DNA of 64,000 nucleotides from Streptomyces mayonensis (GCF_018982965.1 NZ_JACBYP010000012.1:50546-114545); one strand, 5' to 3'; shown: positions 1 through 9,367, numbered from the stretch's first letter. Notes: a model not told the origin generated them from the sequence alone. Program-made: numbers and translations.

Positions 1-284
1 GTGTAGCCACCGGGACGGTTCTCGTAGCGCGGGCCGATCTCGGTGAAGAGCGTGTGGACGACGCTCTTGTCCGTGATCACCTGGAGCACCTGACGGCGGT
101 TGTGAAGGTCGCCCTTCTTCGCCTTGGTGACCAGACGCTCGGCGTACGGACGCAGCCTGCGCGCCTTCGCCTCGGTGGTGGTGATGCGGCCGTGCTCGAA
201 GAGGCTCTTCGCCAGGTTCGCGAGGAGCAGCTTCTCGTGCGCGGCGCTGCCGCCCAGACGGGCACCCTTGGTGGGCTTCGGCAT
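1..284 (-). CDS. rplQ: 50S ribosomal protein L17 (partial, C-terminus beyond window)
   Basis: The N-terminal 94 residues of bL17 are present ([20 protein letters not shown]..., then the [16 protein letters not shown] stretch typical of the family). The ATG at 284 has an AGGAG Shine-Dalgarno about 9 nt upstream. The gene runs off the left edge, so the C-terminal extension common in actinobacteria cannot be seen. L17 sits near the peptide exit tunnel of the large subunit. As in other bacteria it follows rpoA as the last gene of the alpha operon; here a 208-bp gap with a hairpin separates them. Identification is secure; only completeness is unknown. Confidence 0.97.
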
Positions 285-363
285 GGTGTTTCTCCTAGGG
301 GTCTGCCCCGGCCGTATCAGGTACCGGAGTCAGTATCCGAGCAGGCGGTCGCCTGTCGGAGAT

Positions 364-395
364 CCGAGCACAGGTTCCGAAGGGACCGTGCTCGG
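364..395 (-). other. hairpin in the rpoA-rplQ gap
   Basis: Arms ccgagcac (364-371) and gtgctcgg (388-395) are perfect complements, and the inner ggttcc/gggacc can extend the stem with wobble. There is no following T-run. In the leftward transcript it lies between the rpoA stop (493) and rplQ start (284), so it may be an mRNA-processing or partial-attenuation element. The function is inferred. Confidence 0.45.
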
Positions 396-492
396 AAGGG
401 GCGCGGGGCGATGTCGATGTGCGACTCCGTCGCGTGCGCGCGAGAAGCCACAGCGCACCCGCGCCCGAGAACGGACCAGCCGGCCCGAGCTC

Positions 493-1515
493 TCAGTACT
501 GCTCGGTCTCCACGAACCCGGCGTCCGCGTCGTCGTCCGCGCCGAACGCGTCCGCCGCGGCGGTCGGGTCGAAGCCGGGGGGCGAGTCCTTCAGCGCCAG
601 CCCCATACCCGCGAGCTTCGCCTTGACCTCGTCGATCGACTTCGCACCAAAGTTGCGGATGTCGAGCAGGTCCGCCTCCGAGCGGGCAACGAGCTCACCC
701 ACGGAGTGGATGCCCTCGCGCTTGAGGCAGTTGTACGACCGAACGGTGAGCTCCAGCTCCTCGATCGGCAGCGCCAGATCGGCGGCGAGCGCGGCGTCCG
801 TCGGGGACGGACCCATGTCGATGCCCTCGGCGTCGATGTTCAGCTCGCGGGCGAGACCGAACAGCTCGACGAGGGTCTTGCCCGCGGAGGCCATGGCGTC
901 ACGCGGACGCATCGCCTGCTTGGTCTCGACGTCGACGATCAGCTTGTCGAAGTCGGTGCGCTGCTCGACACGCGTGGCCTCGACCTTGTACGTGACCTTG
1001 AGAACCGGCGAGTAGATCGAGTCGACCGGGATGCGCCCGATCTCCTGACCGACCTGCTTGTTCTGCACGGCGGAGACGTAGCCGCGGCCGCGCTCGACGG
1101 TCAGCTCCATCTCCAGCTTGCCCTTGCCGTTGAGCGTGGCGAGGACGAGGTCGGGGTTGTGCACCTCGACACCGGCCGGGGGCGCGATGTCGGCGGCGGT
1201 GACCAGACCCGGGCCCTGCTTGCGCAGGTACATCACGACGGGCTCGTCGTGCTCCGAGGAGACGACCAGCTGCTTGATGTTGAGGATCAGGTCGGTGACG
1301 TCCTCCTTGACGCCCGGCACGGTGGTGAACTCGTGCAGGACACCGTCGATCCGGATCGACGTGACCGCCGCACCCGGGATCGAGGACAGGAGGGTCCGGC
1401 GCAGGGAGTTGCCGAGGGTGTAGCCGAAGCCCGGCTCCAGCGGCTCGATGACGAACCGGGAGCGGAACTCGTCGACGACCTCTTCGGTCAACGAGGGACG
1501 CTGAGCGATCAGCAT
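493..1515 (-). CDS. rpoA: DNA-directed RNA polymerase subunit alpha
   Basis: The 340 residues give the full two-domain alpha subunit. The N-terminal dimerisation/assembly domain spans about residues 1-230 ([20 protein letters not shown] is the conserved dimer-interface stretch). An acidic linker leads to the C-terminal DNA/activator-binding domain at about 245-315, with its helix-hairpin-helix signature ([15 protein letters not shown] ... [15 protein letters not shown]). The tail is acidic and Asp-rich. It assembles beta and beta' (encoded at 46.9-54.4 kb) and contacts UP elements and regulators. The ATG start follows GGAAC about 4 nt upstream. It lies in the alpha operon between rpsK and rplQ. 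Confidence 0.99.
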   Translation of the reverse strand: MLIAQRPSLTEEVVDEFRSRFVIEPLEPGFGYTLGNSLRRTLLSSIPGAAVTSIRIDGVLHEFTTVPGVKEDVTDLILNIKQLVVSSEHDEPVVMYLRKQGPGLVTAADIAPPAGVEVHNPDLVLATLNGKGKLEMELTVERGRGYVSAVQNKQVGQEIGRIPVDSIYSPVLKVTYKVEATRVEQRTDFDKLIVDVETKQAMRPRDAMASAGKTLVELFGLARELNIDAEGIDMGPSPTDAALAADLALPIEELELTVRSYNCLKREGIHSVGELVARSEADLLDIRNFGAKSIDEVKAKLAGMGLALKDSPPGFDPTAAADAFGADDDADAGFVETEQY

Positions 1516-1636
1516 GTGGTGTTCCTTCAGTCAGGGGCGCCCGCTATTTGACGCCCGACTCGTACTGCAAGGGTACGGGCGATACGACCCGAAAGAGCCG
1601 TACCGCCCGGAAGACCCTGGTGAAGCAGCCGGTGCG

Positions 1637-2041
1637 TCAGACGCGGCGGCGCTTCGGCGGACGGCAGCCGTTGTGCGGGGTCGGCGTGACGTCCTGGATG
1701 GAGCCGACCTCGAGGCCGGTCGCCTGCAGGGAGCGGATGGCGGTCTCACGACCGGAACCCGGGCCCTTCACGAAGACGTCGACCTTGCGCATGCCGTGCT
1801 CCTGCGCGCGGCGGGCAGCCGACTCGGCGGCCATCTGCGCGGCGAACGGCGTGGACTTCCGGGAGCCCTTGAAGCCGACGTGGCCGGCGGAGGCCCAGGA
1901 GATCACGTTGCCGGTCGGGTCCGTGATGGACACGATCGTGTTGTTGAACGTGCTCTTGATGTGCGCGTGGCCGTGAGCGACGTTCTTCTTTTCCTTGCGG
2001 CGCACCTTCTTGGTCGCGCCCTGACGTCCCTTGGGGGGCAT
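1637..2041 (-). CDS. rpsK: 30S ribosomal protein S11
   Basis: A 134-residue uS11 with the basic N-terminus [20 protein letters not shown], the [15 protein letters not shown] core and the C-terminal [18 protein letters not shown] block that contacts 16S rRNA on the platform. S11 lines the E site and contacts S18/S21. It starts at ATG with AGGAG upstream, 66 bp after rpsM, and precedes rpoA by 121 bp. rpsD is not next to it here, as is usual in Streptomyces. Confidence 0.99.
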   Translation of the reverse strand: MPPKGRQGATKKVRRKEKKNVAHGHAHIKSTFNNTIVSITDPTGNVISWASAGHVGFKGSRKSTPFAAQMAAESAARRAQEHGMRKVDVFVKGPGSGRETAIRSLQATGLEVGSIQDVTPTPHNGCRPPKRRRV

Positions 2042-2107
2042 GTCGTTCTCCTACGGGAGGTGGTCGGTCCTACAGCGAAGACCGCTGGACGGCGAGTCCG
2101 CTGCGGA

Positions 2108-2488
2108 CTACTTCTTGCCCGGCTTCTTCTTGCCGGCGATGGCGCGACGCGGGCCCTTGCGGGTACGGGCGTTCGTGCTGGTGCGCTGACCTCGGACGGG
2201 CAGACCGCGACGGTGACGGAGACCCTGGTAGGTACCGATCTCCACCTTGCGGCGGATGTCGGCCTGAATCTCACGACGGAGGTCACCCTCGGTCCTGATG
2301 TTGTTGTCGACGTACTCGCGGATCGCGACGAGCTGCTCCTCGGAGAGGTCCCGGACACGGGTGTTCGGGTCCACGCCGACGGCGGCGAGCGTCTGCTGCG
2401 AGAGGGTCCGGCCGATGCCGAACACGTAGGTGAGGGCGATCTCCACGCGCTTTTCGCGCGGGATGTCAACACCGGAAACGCGTGCCAT
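2108..2488 (-). CDS. rpsM: 30S ribosomal protein S13
   Basis: A 126-residue uS13: [20 protein letters not shown] start, helix-two-turn-helix core, the [20 protein letters not shown] motif and the lysine-rich C-terminal tail (GKKKPGKK) that reaches tRNA in the P site. It forms the B1 intersubunit bridges in the 30S head. It follows rpmJ after a 221-bp gap that contains a GC hairpin, and precedes rpsK by 66 bp. The length is normal for actinobacteria. Confidence 0.99.
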   Translation of the reverse strand: MARVSGVDIPREKRVEIALTYVFGIGRTLSQQTLAAVGVDPNTRVRDLSEEQLVAIREYVDNNIRTEGDLRREIQADIRRKVEIGTYQGLRHRRGLPVRGQRTSTNARTRKGPRRAIAGKKKPGKK

Positions 2489-2596
2489 TCAATGGCTCCA
2501 GTTTGTTGTCGGAGGTCTTCCACAGAACCGGATCCCGGCCGCCGGCACCTTCACGCTGTTCGGAAAAGACAGCCGAAGACTTGGTACGGCTCGGGT

Positions 2597-2616
2597 CCCC
2601 GGCCTCCGAGCCGGGG
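2597..2616 (-). other. GC hairpin in the rpmJ-rpsM gap
   Basis: ccccggc (2597-2603) and gccgggg (2610-2616) form a 7-bp stem with a 6-nt loop. An overlapping alternative stem, ggctcgg/ccgagcc, can form from the same stretch, so two mutually exclusive folds are possible. The gap (2489-2709) has no gene. In E. coli, S4 represses through a pseudoknot upstream of rpsM, but nothing here proves an equivalent. Confidence 0.4.
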
Positions 2617-2709
2617 GTGTCGGACGATCGCTCGCCCGGGTCCTGCGTATGAACATGTTCAGCTCGCGTCGCGCGAAGTACTGCGAAGCGCGGGGGGAAC
2701 GGTCAGGCG

Positions 2710-2823
2710 TCAGCCCTGGCGCTGCTTGTGGCGCGGGTTGTCGCAGATGACCATGACCCGGCCGTGACGGCGGATCACCCTGCACTTGTCGCAGATCTTC
2801 TTGACGCTCGGCTTGACCTTCAT
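2710..2823 (-). CDS. rpmJ: 50S ribosomal protein L36
   Basis: A 37-codon gene encoding [20 protein letters not shown] followed by [17 protein letters not shown], the complete bL36. The zinc ligands Cys11, Cys14, Cys27 and His32 are all present, so this is the zinc-binding (C+) paralogue rather than the zinc-free form induced under zinc limitation. It lies 68 bp after infA and 221 bp before rpsM. Confidence 0.98.
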   Translation of the reverse strand: MKVKPSVKKICDKCRVIRRHGRVMVICDNPRHKQRQG

Positions 2824-2891
2824 GGGTGTGAGGTTCTCCGGGTCAGTTGCCGGCGGACCCGCGTGGAGCACACACGGGACGTGGGCAAGAT

Positions 2892-3113
2892 CTACTTGTA
2901 CCGGTAGACGATCCGGCCACGCGTCAGGTCGTACGGAGACAGCTCCACCACGACCCGGTCGTCAGGGAGGATGCGGATGTAGTGCATGCGCATCTTGCCG
3001 CTGATGTGTGCCAGGACCTGGTGGCCGTTCTGGAGCTCCACCTTGAACATCGCGTTCGGAAGAGACTCGACGACAGTGCCTTCGATCTCGATGGCACCTT
3101 GCTTCTTGGCCAC
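2892..3113 (-). CDS. infA: translation initiation factor IF-1
   Basis: From GTG at 3113 it encodes 73 residues beginning [19 protein letters not shown], the standard length and start of actinobacterial IF-1. GAAGGG lies 7 nt upstream of the GTG; the reading frame continues further upstream but without a better site. It is a single OB-fold (S1-like) with the conserved [16 protein letters not shown] strand/loop that occupies the 30S A site with IF2/IF3 during initiation. It sits between map and rpmJ, the usual Gram-positive order. Confidence 0.97.
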   Translation of the reverse strand: MAKKQGAIEIEGTVVESLPNAMFKVELQNGHQVLAHISGKMRMHYIRILPDDRVVVELSPYDLTRGRIVYRYK

Positions 3114-3288
3114 GCTTTGCCCTTCGAATCGACTACCTTGATCGACTCGCACGGCAATCCATGGAGACATGGGGATGCACGGGAGCCGACGAGTCAGTCT
3201 ACGTCAGTACCCCCGGAAAGACGAAACCGGGAAGTCTGCCCCGGATGCGAGATCGTTATGCGGGGCCTGCGCCGTCGGCACCGGTCCC

Positions 3289-4125
3289 TCACGCCAGTGG
3301 ATCGGGCGCCGCGGTGACACCCAGCTCCGCCAGCTTCGCCCGGCCCCCGTCGGGCGCCGTCAGGACCAGCGGGCCCTCATCCGTCAGCGCCACCGAGTGC
3401 TCCCAGTGCGAGGACCAGGTGCCGTCGGTCGTGACGACCGTCCACTCGTCCTCCAGGACCTGCGTGCGCGGGGTGCCGAGGGACACCATCGGCTCGATGG
3501 CCAGGCAGAAACCGGGGATCAGCTTGGGTCCCTTGCCGCGCTTGCGGTCGACGTAGTTCAGCAGGTGGGGGTCCATGTGCATCTCGGTGCCGATGCCGTG
3601 GCCGCCGTAGTCCGCGACGATGCCGTACTTGCCGCCGCCGGGCCTGGGCTGGCGGCGGATGTAGGTCTCGATGGCCCGGGAGACGTCCACCAGGCGGTTG
3701 CCCTGCTTCATGGCCGCGATGCCAGCCCACATCGACTCCTCGGTCACCCGGGAGAGCTCGACCAGCTCCGGGGAGTGACCGGAGCCGACGAAGGCCGTGT
3801 AGGCGGCGTCGCCGTGCCAGCCGTCGATGATCGCGCCGCAGTCGACCGAGATGACGTCGCCGTCCTTCAGGACCACCTCGTCGGACGGGATGCCGTGGAC
3901 GACGACCTCGTTCACCGAGGTGCAGATGGTGGCCGGGAAGCCGCCGTAGCCGAGGAAGTTCGGCTTCGCGTCGTGCTCCGCGAGGACCTTGCGGGCGACC
4001 TGGTCCAGGTCCCTGGTCGTCGCACCGGGCACGGCGGCCTCACGGGTGGCCGCGTGGATGGCGGCTACGACCAGCCCCGCCTCGCGCATCTTGGCGATCT
4101 GCTCGGGGTTCTTGATCTGCACCAT
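3289..4125 (-). CDS. map: type I methionine aminopeptidase
   Basis: A 278-residue M24 'pita-bread' peptidase that removes the initiator Met from nascent proteins. Metal ligands of the family are visible: the two Asp in SVDCGAIIDGWHGDAAYTAF (about residues 93-112), His in YGGHGIGTEMH (about 175), Glu in AIEPM (about 209) and Glu in WEHSVALT (about 241). The substrate-binding His is in the EVVVHG stretch. It begins a transcription block after the adk terminator hairpin and is followed by infA. Streptomyces have additional map genes elsewhere; this is the ribosomal-cluster copy. Confidence 0.98.
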   Translation of the reverse strand: MVQIKNPEQIAKMREAGLVVAAIHAATREAAVPGATTRDLDQVARKVLAEHDAKPNFLGYGGFPATICTSVNEVVVHGIPSDEVVLKDGDVISVDCGAIIDGWHGDAAYTAFVGSGHSPELVELSRVTEESMWAGIAAMKQGNRLVDVSRAIETYIRRQPRPGGGKYGIVADYGGHGIGTEMHMDPHLLNYVDRKRGKGPKLIPGFCLAIEPMVSLGTPRTQVLEDEWTVVTTDGTWSSHWEHSVALTDEGPLVLTAPDGGRAKLAELGVTAAPDPLA

Positions 4126-4247
4126 GGGGGCTGCGGCCTTTCTGGACTGAACCGGTGGGGACGGGACGAGGACTGTTCGACAACGAGGGCTGATTCAACA
4201 ATGAGGAGTACTTCAACCATACGGGCGGGGCCGCCCCGCCCACAGCA

Positions 4248-4279
4248 CAGCCGCGGCCCCGGGCGAGGGACCGCGGCTG
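4248..4279 (-). terminator. adk downstream hairpin (probable terminator)
   Basis: cagccgcgg (4248-4256) and ccgcggctg (4271-4279) form a perfect 9-bp stem 16 nt after the adk stop in the leftward direction. A second GC palindrome follows at about 4224-4242. There is no U-tract, as is common for Streptomyces terminators. The rest of 4126-4247 presumably holds the map promoter; I see only the related pieces gttgaa and ttgtcgaa, and no convincing -10. Confidence 0.6.
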
Positions 4280-4294
4280 CAGCCGGGCGGAGCA

Positions 4295-4948
4295 CTACTG
4301 GTCGCGCTTGAGCGCCTCCAGCGCACGGCGCGTGACCTCGTCCACGGGACCGGTCGCCGCGATGGTGGCGACCAGGCCCTGCGACTTGTAGTAGTCGATG
4401 ATCGGCTCGGTCTGCGTGTGGTAGACCTCCAGCCGCTTGCGGACCGTCTCCTCGGAGTCGTCGTCCCGCTGGTACAGCTCGCCGCCGCAGACGTCGCAGA
4501 CGCCTTCCTTCTTCGGCGGGGTGTACGACACGTGGAAGACGTGGGCCGAGTCGTTGCGGCAGACGCGCCGGCCGGCGATCCGCTTGACGACCTCGTCCTC
4601 CGGGGCCTCCAGGTCCAGCACCGCGTCGAGCTTCATGTCCTCGGTCTCGAGCAGCTCGTCCAGCGCCTCGGCCTGGGAGACGTTGCGCGGGAAACCGTCC
4701 AGGAGGAAGCCGCCCTCGGCGTCGGGCTGCTCCATCCGGTCCTTCGCCATGGCGATGGTGACCTCGTCGGGGACGAGGTTGCCGGCGTCCATGTAGGACT
4801 TCGCGAGCTTGCCCAGTTCGGTCTGCTGGCTGATGTTCGCGCGGAACAGGTCGCCCGTGGAGATGTGCGGAATGTGCAGCGTCTCGGCAAGGCGGGTGGC
4901 CTGCGTTCCCTTTCCGGCGCCCGGCGGCCCGACGAGGACGATTCGCAT
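4295..4948 (-). CDS. adk: adenylate kinase
   Basis: A 217-residue long-form Adk catalysing ATP + AMP <-> 2 ADP in the cytosol. The P-loop GPPGAGKGTQ is at residues 7-16, the DGFPRNVSQAEAL AMP-site segment at about 84-96, and an extended LID domain (about 125-165) contains Cys in RRVCRND and in CDVCGGEL, reminiscent of the zinc-LID of Gram-positive enzymes. The start ATG shares one base with the secY stop (TGATG), so it is translationally coupled to secY. A GC hairpin follows its stop. Confidence 0.99.
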   Translation of the reverse strand: MRIVLVGPPGAGKGTQATRLAETLHIPHISTGDLFRANISQQTELGKLAKSYMDAGNLVPDEVTIAMAKDRMEQPDAEGGFLLDGFPRNVSQAEALDELLETEDMKLDAVLDLEAPEDEVVKRIAGRRVCRNDSAHVFHVSYTPPKKEGVCDVCGGELYQRDDDSEETVRKRLEVYHTQTEPIIDYYKSQGLVATIAATGPVDEVTRRALEALKRDQ

Positions 4949-6261
4949 CAGCGGAGGAACCCTTCGTAATTGCGCTGCTGGAGCTGGCTCTCGATCTGCT
5001 TCACCGTCTCGAGACCGACACCCACGATGATCAGGATGCTGGTGCCGCCGAACGGGAAGTTCTGGTTTGCCCCGAAACCAGCCAACGCCATTGTCGGGAC
5101 GAGAGCGATCAGACCCAAGTACAGCGAACCCGGCCAGGTGATCCGGTTGAGTACGTAGCTCAGATACTCAGCGGTCGGTCGGCCAGCCCGGATGCCCGGG
5201 ATGAAGCCACCATACTTCTTCATGTTGTCCGCGACTTCCTCGGGGTTGAACGAGATGGCCACGTAGAAGAAGGCGAAGAACACGATGAGGAAGAAGTACA
5301 GAATGATGTGCGGCGTCGCGGCCGTGTCCGCGAGGTTCTTCGTGATCCAGGTCGCCCAGCCCGCCTGCGAGTTCGAGAACTGGACGATCAGCGCGGGGAT
5401 GTAGAGCAGCGACGAGGCGAAGATGACGGGGATGACGCCCGCCTGGTTCACCTTGAGCGGGATGTACGTCGAGGTGCCGCCGTAGGAGCGGCGGCCGATC
5501 ATGCGCTTGGCGTACTGGACCGGGATGCGGCGCTGTGCCTGCTCCACGAAGACCACGAGGCCGACCATGACGAGGCCGACGGCGATGACGGTGCCGAACT
5601 CGATCCAGCCGCCCGCCAGGTCGCCCTGCTTCTTGATGGCCCACAGGGCGGAGGGGAAGGTCGCGGCGATCGAGATGAACATCAGGATCGACATGCCGTT
5701 GCCGATGCCGCGGTCGGTGACCAGCTCGCCGAGCCACATGACGACGGCGGTGCCGGCGGTCATGCAGATGACCATGACGATGGTGGTGAAGATCGACTGG
5801 TCGGGGACGATCTGGCCGGCGACGGTGCAGCCCGAGAAGAGGGTGCCACTGCGGGCGGTGGCCACGAGGCCGGTGCCCTGGAGGATGGCGAGCGCGATGG
5901 TCAGGTAACGGGTGTACTGCGTGATCTTCGCCGTGCCCGCCTGGCCCTCCTTCTTGAGGGCTTCCAGACGCGGGATCACCACGGTCAGCAGCTGCAGAAT
6001 GATGCTGGCGGTGATGTACGGCATGATGCCGAGCGCGAAGACCGTGATCTGCAGCAGGGCGCCACCGCTGAACATGTTGACCAGGCCGAAGAGACCCTGG
6101 TTGCCGGACGCCTGGTCCACGCACTCCTGGACGTTCTTGTAGTCGACGCCGGGAATGGGGATGTGGGTACCGAGCCGGTACACCACGATGATGCCGAGCG
6201 TGAAGAGCAGCTTCTTGCGCAGGTCGGGCGTCTTGAACGCCCGGGCGAACGCGGTGAGCAC
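4948..6261 (-). CDS. secY: protein translocase subunit SecY
   Basis: A 437-residue polytopic channel of the Sec translocon with ten expected membrane segments. The N-terminal signature GTHIPIPGVD, the IMPYITASIILQLLTVVIPR stretch of TM2b/3 and the cytoplasmic RRIPVQYAKRMIGRR loop used by SecA and the ribosome are all present. It partners with SecE at 60787-61074 in this same window. The gene is preceded by a 256-bp gap with a terminator-like hairpin after rplO and is coupled by a one-base overlap to adk. Confidence 0.99.
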   Translation of the reverse strand: MLTAFARAFKTPDLRKKLLFTLGIIVVYRLGTHIPIPGVDYKNVQECVDQASGNQGLFGLVNMFSGGALLQITVFALGIMPYITASIILQLLTVVIPRLEALKKEGQAGTAKITQYTRYLTIALAILQGTGLVATARSGTLFSGCTVAGQIVPDQSIFTTIVMVICMTAGTAVVMWLGELVTDRGIGNGMSILMFISIAATFPSALWAIKKQGDLAGGWIEFGTVIAVGLVMVGLVVFVEQAQRRIPVQYAKRMIGRRSYGGTSTYIPLKVNQAGVIPVIFASSLLYIPALIVQFSNSQAGWATWITKNLADTAATPHIILYFFLIVFFAFFYVAISFNPEEVADNMKKYGGFIPGIRAGRPTAEYLSYVLNRITWPGSLYLGLIALVPTMALAGFGANQNFPFGGTSILIIVGVGLETVKQIESQLQQRNYEGFLR

Positions 6262-6449
6262 GGTGCCTCCTGCGACCCCCGCGCTACTGCGTCAAGGGTG
6301 ACGGTCTTGAGGTTCGACTGACGACTGATAAGTGGACGGCTAAGTGAGTAACGGTGGACCGCCGCTCAGAGTGCCTCATGCGACGCACTCGTGAAAGAGG
6401 GCAGCGCAGGCCACCTTACCGGCGGGAGCACTTACCTTGGAACGACCAA

Positions 6450-6481
6450 CCGGGGATACCCCATTTGTGGGGCATCCCCGG
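6450..6481 (-). terminator. attenuator/terminator hairpin between rplO and secY
   Basis: ccggggatacccc (6450-6462) and ggggcatccccgg (6469-6481) form a 13-bp stem with a 6-nt loop. The single mismatch becomes a G-U pair only in the leftward RNA, which argues that the leftward transcript is the functional one. It is 37 nt beyond the rplO stop. secY, about 190 bp further on, therefore probably has its own promoter in 6262-6449, where I could not identify clear -10/-35 boxes. Confidence 0.65.
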
Positions 6482-6517
6482 TCGGGATCGCTCAAGTCAT
6501 CGAGGCGCCTGAAGGGT

Positions 6518-6973
6518 TCAGACGAGCTCGGTGACGGTACCGCCGGCGGCGGTGATCTTCTCCTTGGCGGAGCCGGAGACGGCGTCGACCGTCACCTGCA
6601 GCGCCACGGAGACCTCGCCCTGGCCGAGGACCTTGACGAGGCTGTTCTTGCGAACGGCACCCTTGGCCACCAGGCCCTCGACGGTGACCTCGCCACCCTC
6701 GGGGTACAGCGCGGCCAGCTTGTCGAGGTTCACGACCTGGTACTCGGTCTTGAACGGGTTCTTGAAGCCCTTCAGCTTCGGGAGACGCATGTGGAGGGGC
6801 ATCTGGCCACCCTCGAAGCGCTCCGGAACCTGGTAACGGGCCTTCGTGCCCTTGGTACCACGACCGGCCGTCTTACCCTTCGACGCCTCACCACGACCGA
6901 CACGGGTCTTGGCGGTCTTGGCGCCCGGGGCGGGACGGAGGTTGTGGATCTTGAGCGGGTTCTGCTCCGCCAT
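6518..6973 (-). CDS. rplO: 50S ribosomal protein L15
   Basis: A 151-residue uL15 with the conserved basic, glycine-rich N-terminus ([20 protein letters not shown], then [14 protein letters not shown]) and the C-terminal globular domain. It is a late-assembly large-subunit protein binding 23S rRNA. It begins 2 nt after the rpmD stop and is the last gene of the spc block before the 6450-6481 hairpin. Confidence 0.99.
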   Translation of the reverse strand: MAEQNPLKIHNLRPAPGAKTAKTRVGRGEASKGKTAGRGTKGTKARYQVPERFEGGQMPLHMRLPKLKGFKNPFKTEYQVVNLDKLAALYPEGGEVTVEGLVAKGAVRKNSLVKVLGQGEVSVALQVTVDAVSGSAKEKITAAGGTVTELV

Positions 6974-6975
6974 GA

Positions 6976-7158
6976 TCAGTCGACCTCCTCGACCGACACG
7001 AGGTGGCGGACGGTGTGCACCATGCCGCGGAACTCGGGGCGGTCCTCCTTGACGACCTGCGTGTTGATGCCCTTGAGACCAAGGGAACGCAGGGTGTCAC
7101 GGTGGTTCTGCTTGCTGCCGATGTAGGACTTGACCTGCGTAATCTTGAGCTGCGCCAT
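6976..7158 (-). CDS. rpmD: 50S ribosomal protein L30
   Basis: From ATG 7158 it encodes 60 residues, [20 protein letters not shown]..., the complete small uL30 with its LKITQVKS strand and [12 protein letters not shown] helix. The start lies 2 nt after the rpsE stop, so the longer in-frame reading upstream, which would lie inside rpsE, is rejected. It is tightly packed between rpsE and rplO. Confidence 0.98.
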   Translation of the reverse strand: MAQLKITQVKSYIGSKQNHRDTLRSLGLKGINTQVVKEDRPEFRGMVHTVRHLVSVEEVD

Positions 7159-7160
7159 GA

Positions 7161-7763
7161 TTACGCACCCGCCCCGGCACGCGCACGGAGAAGAGCCGCG
7201 GGGGCGACGTCCTCGAGCGGCAGACCACGGCGGGCCGCGATCTCCTCGGGACGCTGCAGGCCCCTGAGGGCCTCCACGGTCGCGTGCACGATGTTGATCT
7301 GGTTGTCGGAGCCGAGCGACTTCGACAGCACGTCGTGGATACCGGCGCACTCGAGCACGGCACGCACCGGACCACCGGCGATCACACCGGTACCGGGCGA
7401 CGCGGGCTTGAGCAGCACGACGCCGGCAGCCTTCTCACCCTGGATGGGGTGCGGGATGGTGCCCTGGATGCGGGGGACCTTGAAGAAGTGCTTCTTGGCC
7501 TCCTCCACACCCTTGGCGATGGCGGCCGGCACCTCCTTGGCCTTGCCGTATCCGACACCCACGGTGCCGTCACCGTCGCCCACCACGACCAGCGCGGTGA
7601 AGCTGAAGCGACGACCACCCTTCACAACCTTGGCGACGCGGTTGATCGCGACAACGCGCTCAACGTACGCGGTCTTCTCGGCGGCTGCGCCACCGTCGCG
7701 ACCCTTCCGGTCCCGCCGCTCGCCGCCACCGGCACCGCCACCGCGGCGCTGGGGTCCAGCCAT
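7161..7763 (-). CDS. rpsE: 30S ribosomal protein S5
   Basis: A 200-residue uS5: a G/R-rich N-terminal extension ([17 protein letters not shown]), a dsRBD-like N domain from about residue 35 ([20 protein letters not shown]) and the C-terminal domain ([20 protein letters not shown]). S5 acts in decoding fidelity and as part of the mRNA-entry helicase ring. No ambiguity-type substitutions were assessed. It starts at ATG 7763 after rplR. Confidence 0.99.
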   Translation of the reverse strand: MAGPQRRGGGAGGGERRDRKGRDGGAAAEKTAYVERVVAINRVAKVVKGGRRFSFTALVVVGDGDGTVGVGYGKAKEVPAAIAKGVEEAKKHFFKVPRIQGTIPHPIQGEKAAGVVLLKPASPGTGVIAGGPVRAVLECAGIHDVLSKSLGSDNQINIVHATVEALRGLQRPEEIAARRGLPLEDVAPAALLRARAGAGA

Positions 7764-7807
7764 TGGAATTACCTCTCTCTGTTTCCGCTAGCGATACGGA
7801 ACCGGGC

Positions 7808-8191
7808 TCAGAACTTGAGTCCAGCTTCGCGGGCGGCGTCCGCCAGGGCGGCGATGCGCCCGGCGTACTGGTTACCACCACGGTCGAACACGACGGCCTC
7901 GATGCCCGCGGCCCGGGCACGCTCGGCGACCAGGGCGCCGACCTGCTTGGCCTGCGCGGACTTGTCGGCCTCGCCGCCGCGGATCGAGGTGTCCAGGGTG
8001 GACGCCGACGCAAGGGTGTGACCCTTGAGGTCGTCGATCACCTGGGCCACGATGTGGCGGTTCGAGCGAGTAACGACCAGACGGGGACGCTCCGCCGTAC
8101 CCGAGAGATTCTTGCGAATCCGGATGTGGCGGCGCTTGATCGCGGCGCGCTTGTAGGCGTCGCCCTTGAGGATCTTCTGCCCGTATGCCAT
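7808..8191 (-). CDS. rplR: 50S ribosomal protein L18
   Basis: A 127-residue uL18, the 5S rRNA-binding protein, with the conserved R-rich N-terminus ([20 protein letters not shown]) and C-terminal [18 protein letters not shown]. It starts 3 nt after the rplF stop; the rpsE start lies 44 bp downstream of its stop. Confidence 0.99.
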   Translation of the reverse strand: MAYGQKILKGDAYKRAAIKRRHIRIRKNLSGTAERPRLVVTRSNRHIVAQVIDDLKGHTLASASTLDTSIRGGEADKSAQAKQVGALVAERARAAGIEAVVFDRGGNQYAGRIAALADAAREAGLKF

Positions 8192-8194
8192 GGC

Positions 8195-8734
8195 TTACTT
8201 ACCCGCCTTTCCGACCTTGCGGCGGATGACTTCGCCCTCGTACCTGACGCCCTTGGCCTTGTACGGGTCGGGCTTGCGCAGCTTGCGGATGTTGGCCGCA
8301 ACCTCGCCGACCTTCTGCTTGTCGATGCCCTCGACCGAGAAGTGGGTCGGGTTCTCCACCTTGAAGGTGATGCCCTCGGGGGCCTCGACCAGGATCGGGT
8401 GGCTGTAGCCGAGGGAGAACTCCAGGTTCGAACCCTTGGCGATCACGCGGTAACCGACACCGCTGATCTCGAGCTTCTTCACGTAACCCTGGGTCACGCC
8501 GGTGATCATGTTCGCCACCAGCGTGCGGGACAGGCCGTGCAGGGCCTTGCTCTGACGCTCTTCGTTGGGGCGGGTGACGTTCAGCACGCCGTCCTCACCC
8601 TTGGCGATGTCGATCGGTGCCACGACGGTGTGGGTCAGCGAGCCCTTGGGGCCCTTGACCGAGACCGTACGGCCGTCGATGGTGACGTCCACGCCGGCGG
8701 GAACCGCGATGGGGAGCTTGCCGATGCGCGACAT
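8195..8734 (-). CDS. rplF: 50S ribosomal protein L6
   Basis: A 179-residue uL6 with two repeated domains; the start [20 protein letters not shown] and the C-terminal [19 protein letters not shown] signature are both clear. It contacts the sarcin-ricin loop region and the GTPase factor-binding site. It begins 24 bp after the rpsH stop with GGAGGAAA upstream of the ATG. Confidence 0.99.
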   Translation of the reverse strand: MSRIGKLPIAVPAGVDVTIDGRTVSVKGPKGSLTHTVVAPIDIAKGEDGVLNVTRPNEERQSKALHGLSRTLVANMITGVTQGYVKKLEISGVGYRVIAKGSNLEFSLGYSHPILVEAPEGITFKVENPTHFSVEGIDKQKVGEVAANIRKLRKPDPYKAKGVRYEGEVIRRKVGKAGK

Positions 8735-8758
8735 AGCTGTTTCCTCCGTTCCCTTCCG

Positions 8759-9157
8759 TTACCAGACGTAGGCGAGAACTTCTCCGCCTACGCCCTTCTT
8801 GCCGGCCTGCTTGTCGGTGAGGAGCCCGTGCGACGTGGAGATGATCGCCACGCCGAGGCCGCCCAGCACCTTGGGCAGGTTGGTGGACTTCGCGTACACC
8901 CGGAGACCGGGCTTGGAGATCCGCTTGATGCCCGCGATGGAGCGCTCACGGTTCGGACCGAACTTCAGCTCGAGGGTGAGGTTCTTGCCGACCTCGGCGT
9001 CCTCGGTCTTCCAGCCGGTGATGAAGCCCTCCTGCTGGAGGATCTCCGCGATGTGAGACTTGATCTTGGACGCCGGCATCGTCACGGAGTCGTGGTACGC
9101 CGAGTTCGCGTTCCGCAGACGCGTAAGCATGTCTGCGATCGGATCAGTCATGGTCAT
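8759..9157 (-). CDS. rpsH: 30S ribosomal protein S8
   Basis: The 132-residue uS8 reading begins [20 protein letters not shown] at ATG 9157, with GAAGG 7 nt upstream. A second ATG two codons later (9151) is possible; the longer upstream frame to 9325 lacks family similarity and is rejected. S8 organises the central domain of 16S rRNA and in E. coli represses the spc operon. Here it follows a 210-bp leader containing a large hairpin at 9272-9322 instead of being packed behind rpsN. Confidence 0.97.
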   Translation of the reverse strand: MTMTDPIADMLTRLRNANSAYHDSVTMPASKIKSHIAEILQQEGFITGWKTEDAEVGKNLTLELKFGPNRERSIAGIKRISKPGLRVYAKSTNLPKVLGGLGVAIISTSHGLLTDKQAGKKGVGGEVLAYVW

Positions 9158-9271
9158 GAATTGGCCTTCGGCCTCTCTCGCCGGGGTTTCCTGGTGCGCC
9201 ATCCCTCTCCCCGATCCGAGACGGGACGGGTGCGGCGCGGTGGACCTACGGCGTAGTAAGTCGATTCGGGC

Positions 9272-9322
9272 GGCAGACGCCCAACCCCGCAAGCCTAAGG
9301 CATGCGGAGCCGGGCATCTGCC
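9272..9322 (-). promoter_or_regulatory. 51-nt bipartite hairpin in the rpsH leader
   Basis: The outer arms ggcagacgccc (9272-9282) and gggcatctgcc (9312-9322) pair over 11 bp, with one G-U in the leftward RNA. The inner arms ccgcaagcc and ggcatgcgg pair over 9 bp with one mismatch around a taa loop. The element occupies the gene-free stretch between rpsN (ends 9368) and rpsH (starts 9157). This is where an autoregulatory ribosomal-protein site would be useful, but no S8 consensus was demonstrated. No T-run follows, so simple termination is less likely. Confidence 0.5.
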
Positions 9323-9367
9323 CACCCAGATACTTACCGAGAGTCTGAATAACCCGGAATTACCGGA

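Noticed and set aside
124..1551. Large plus-strand open frame opposite rplQ/rpoA
   Set aside because: It is antisense to two unmistakable ribosomal/RNA polymerase genes; high-GC third positions leave long antisense frames open.
4160..4240. A map promoter built on the gttgaa/ttgtcgaa repeats
   Set aside because: No acceptable -10 at correct spacing; the repeats may be chance.
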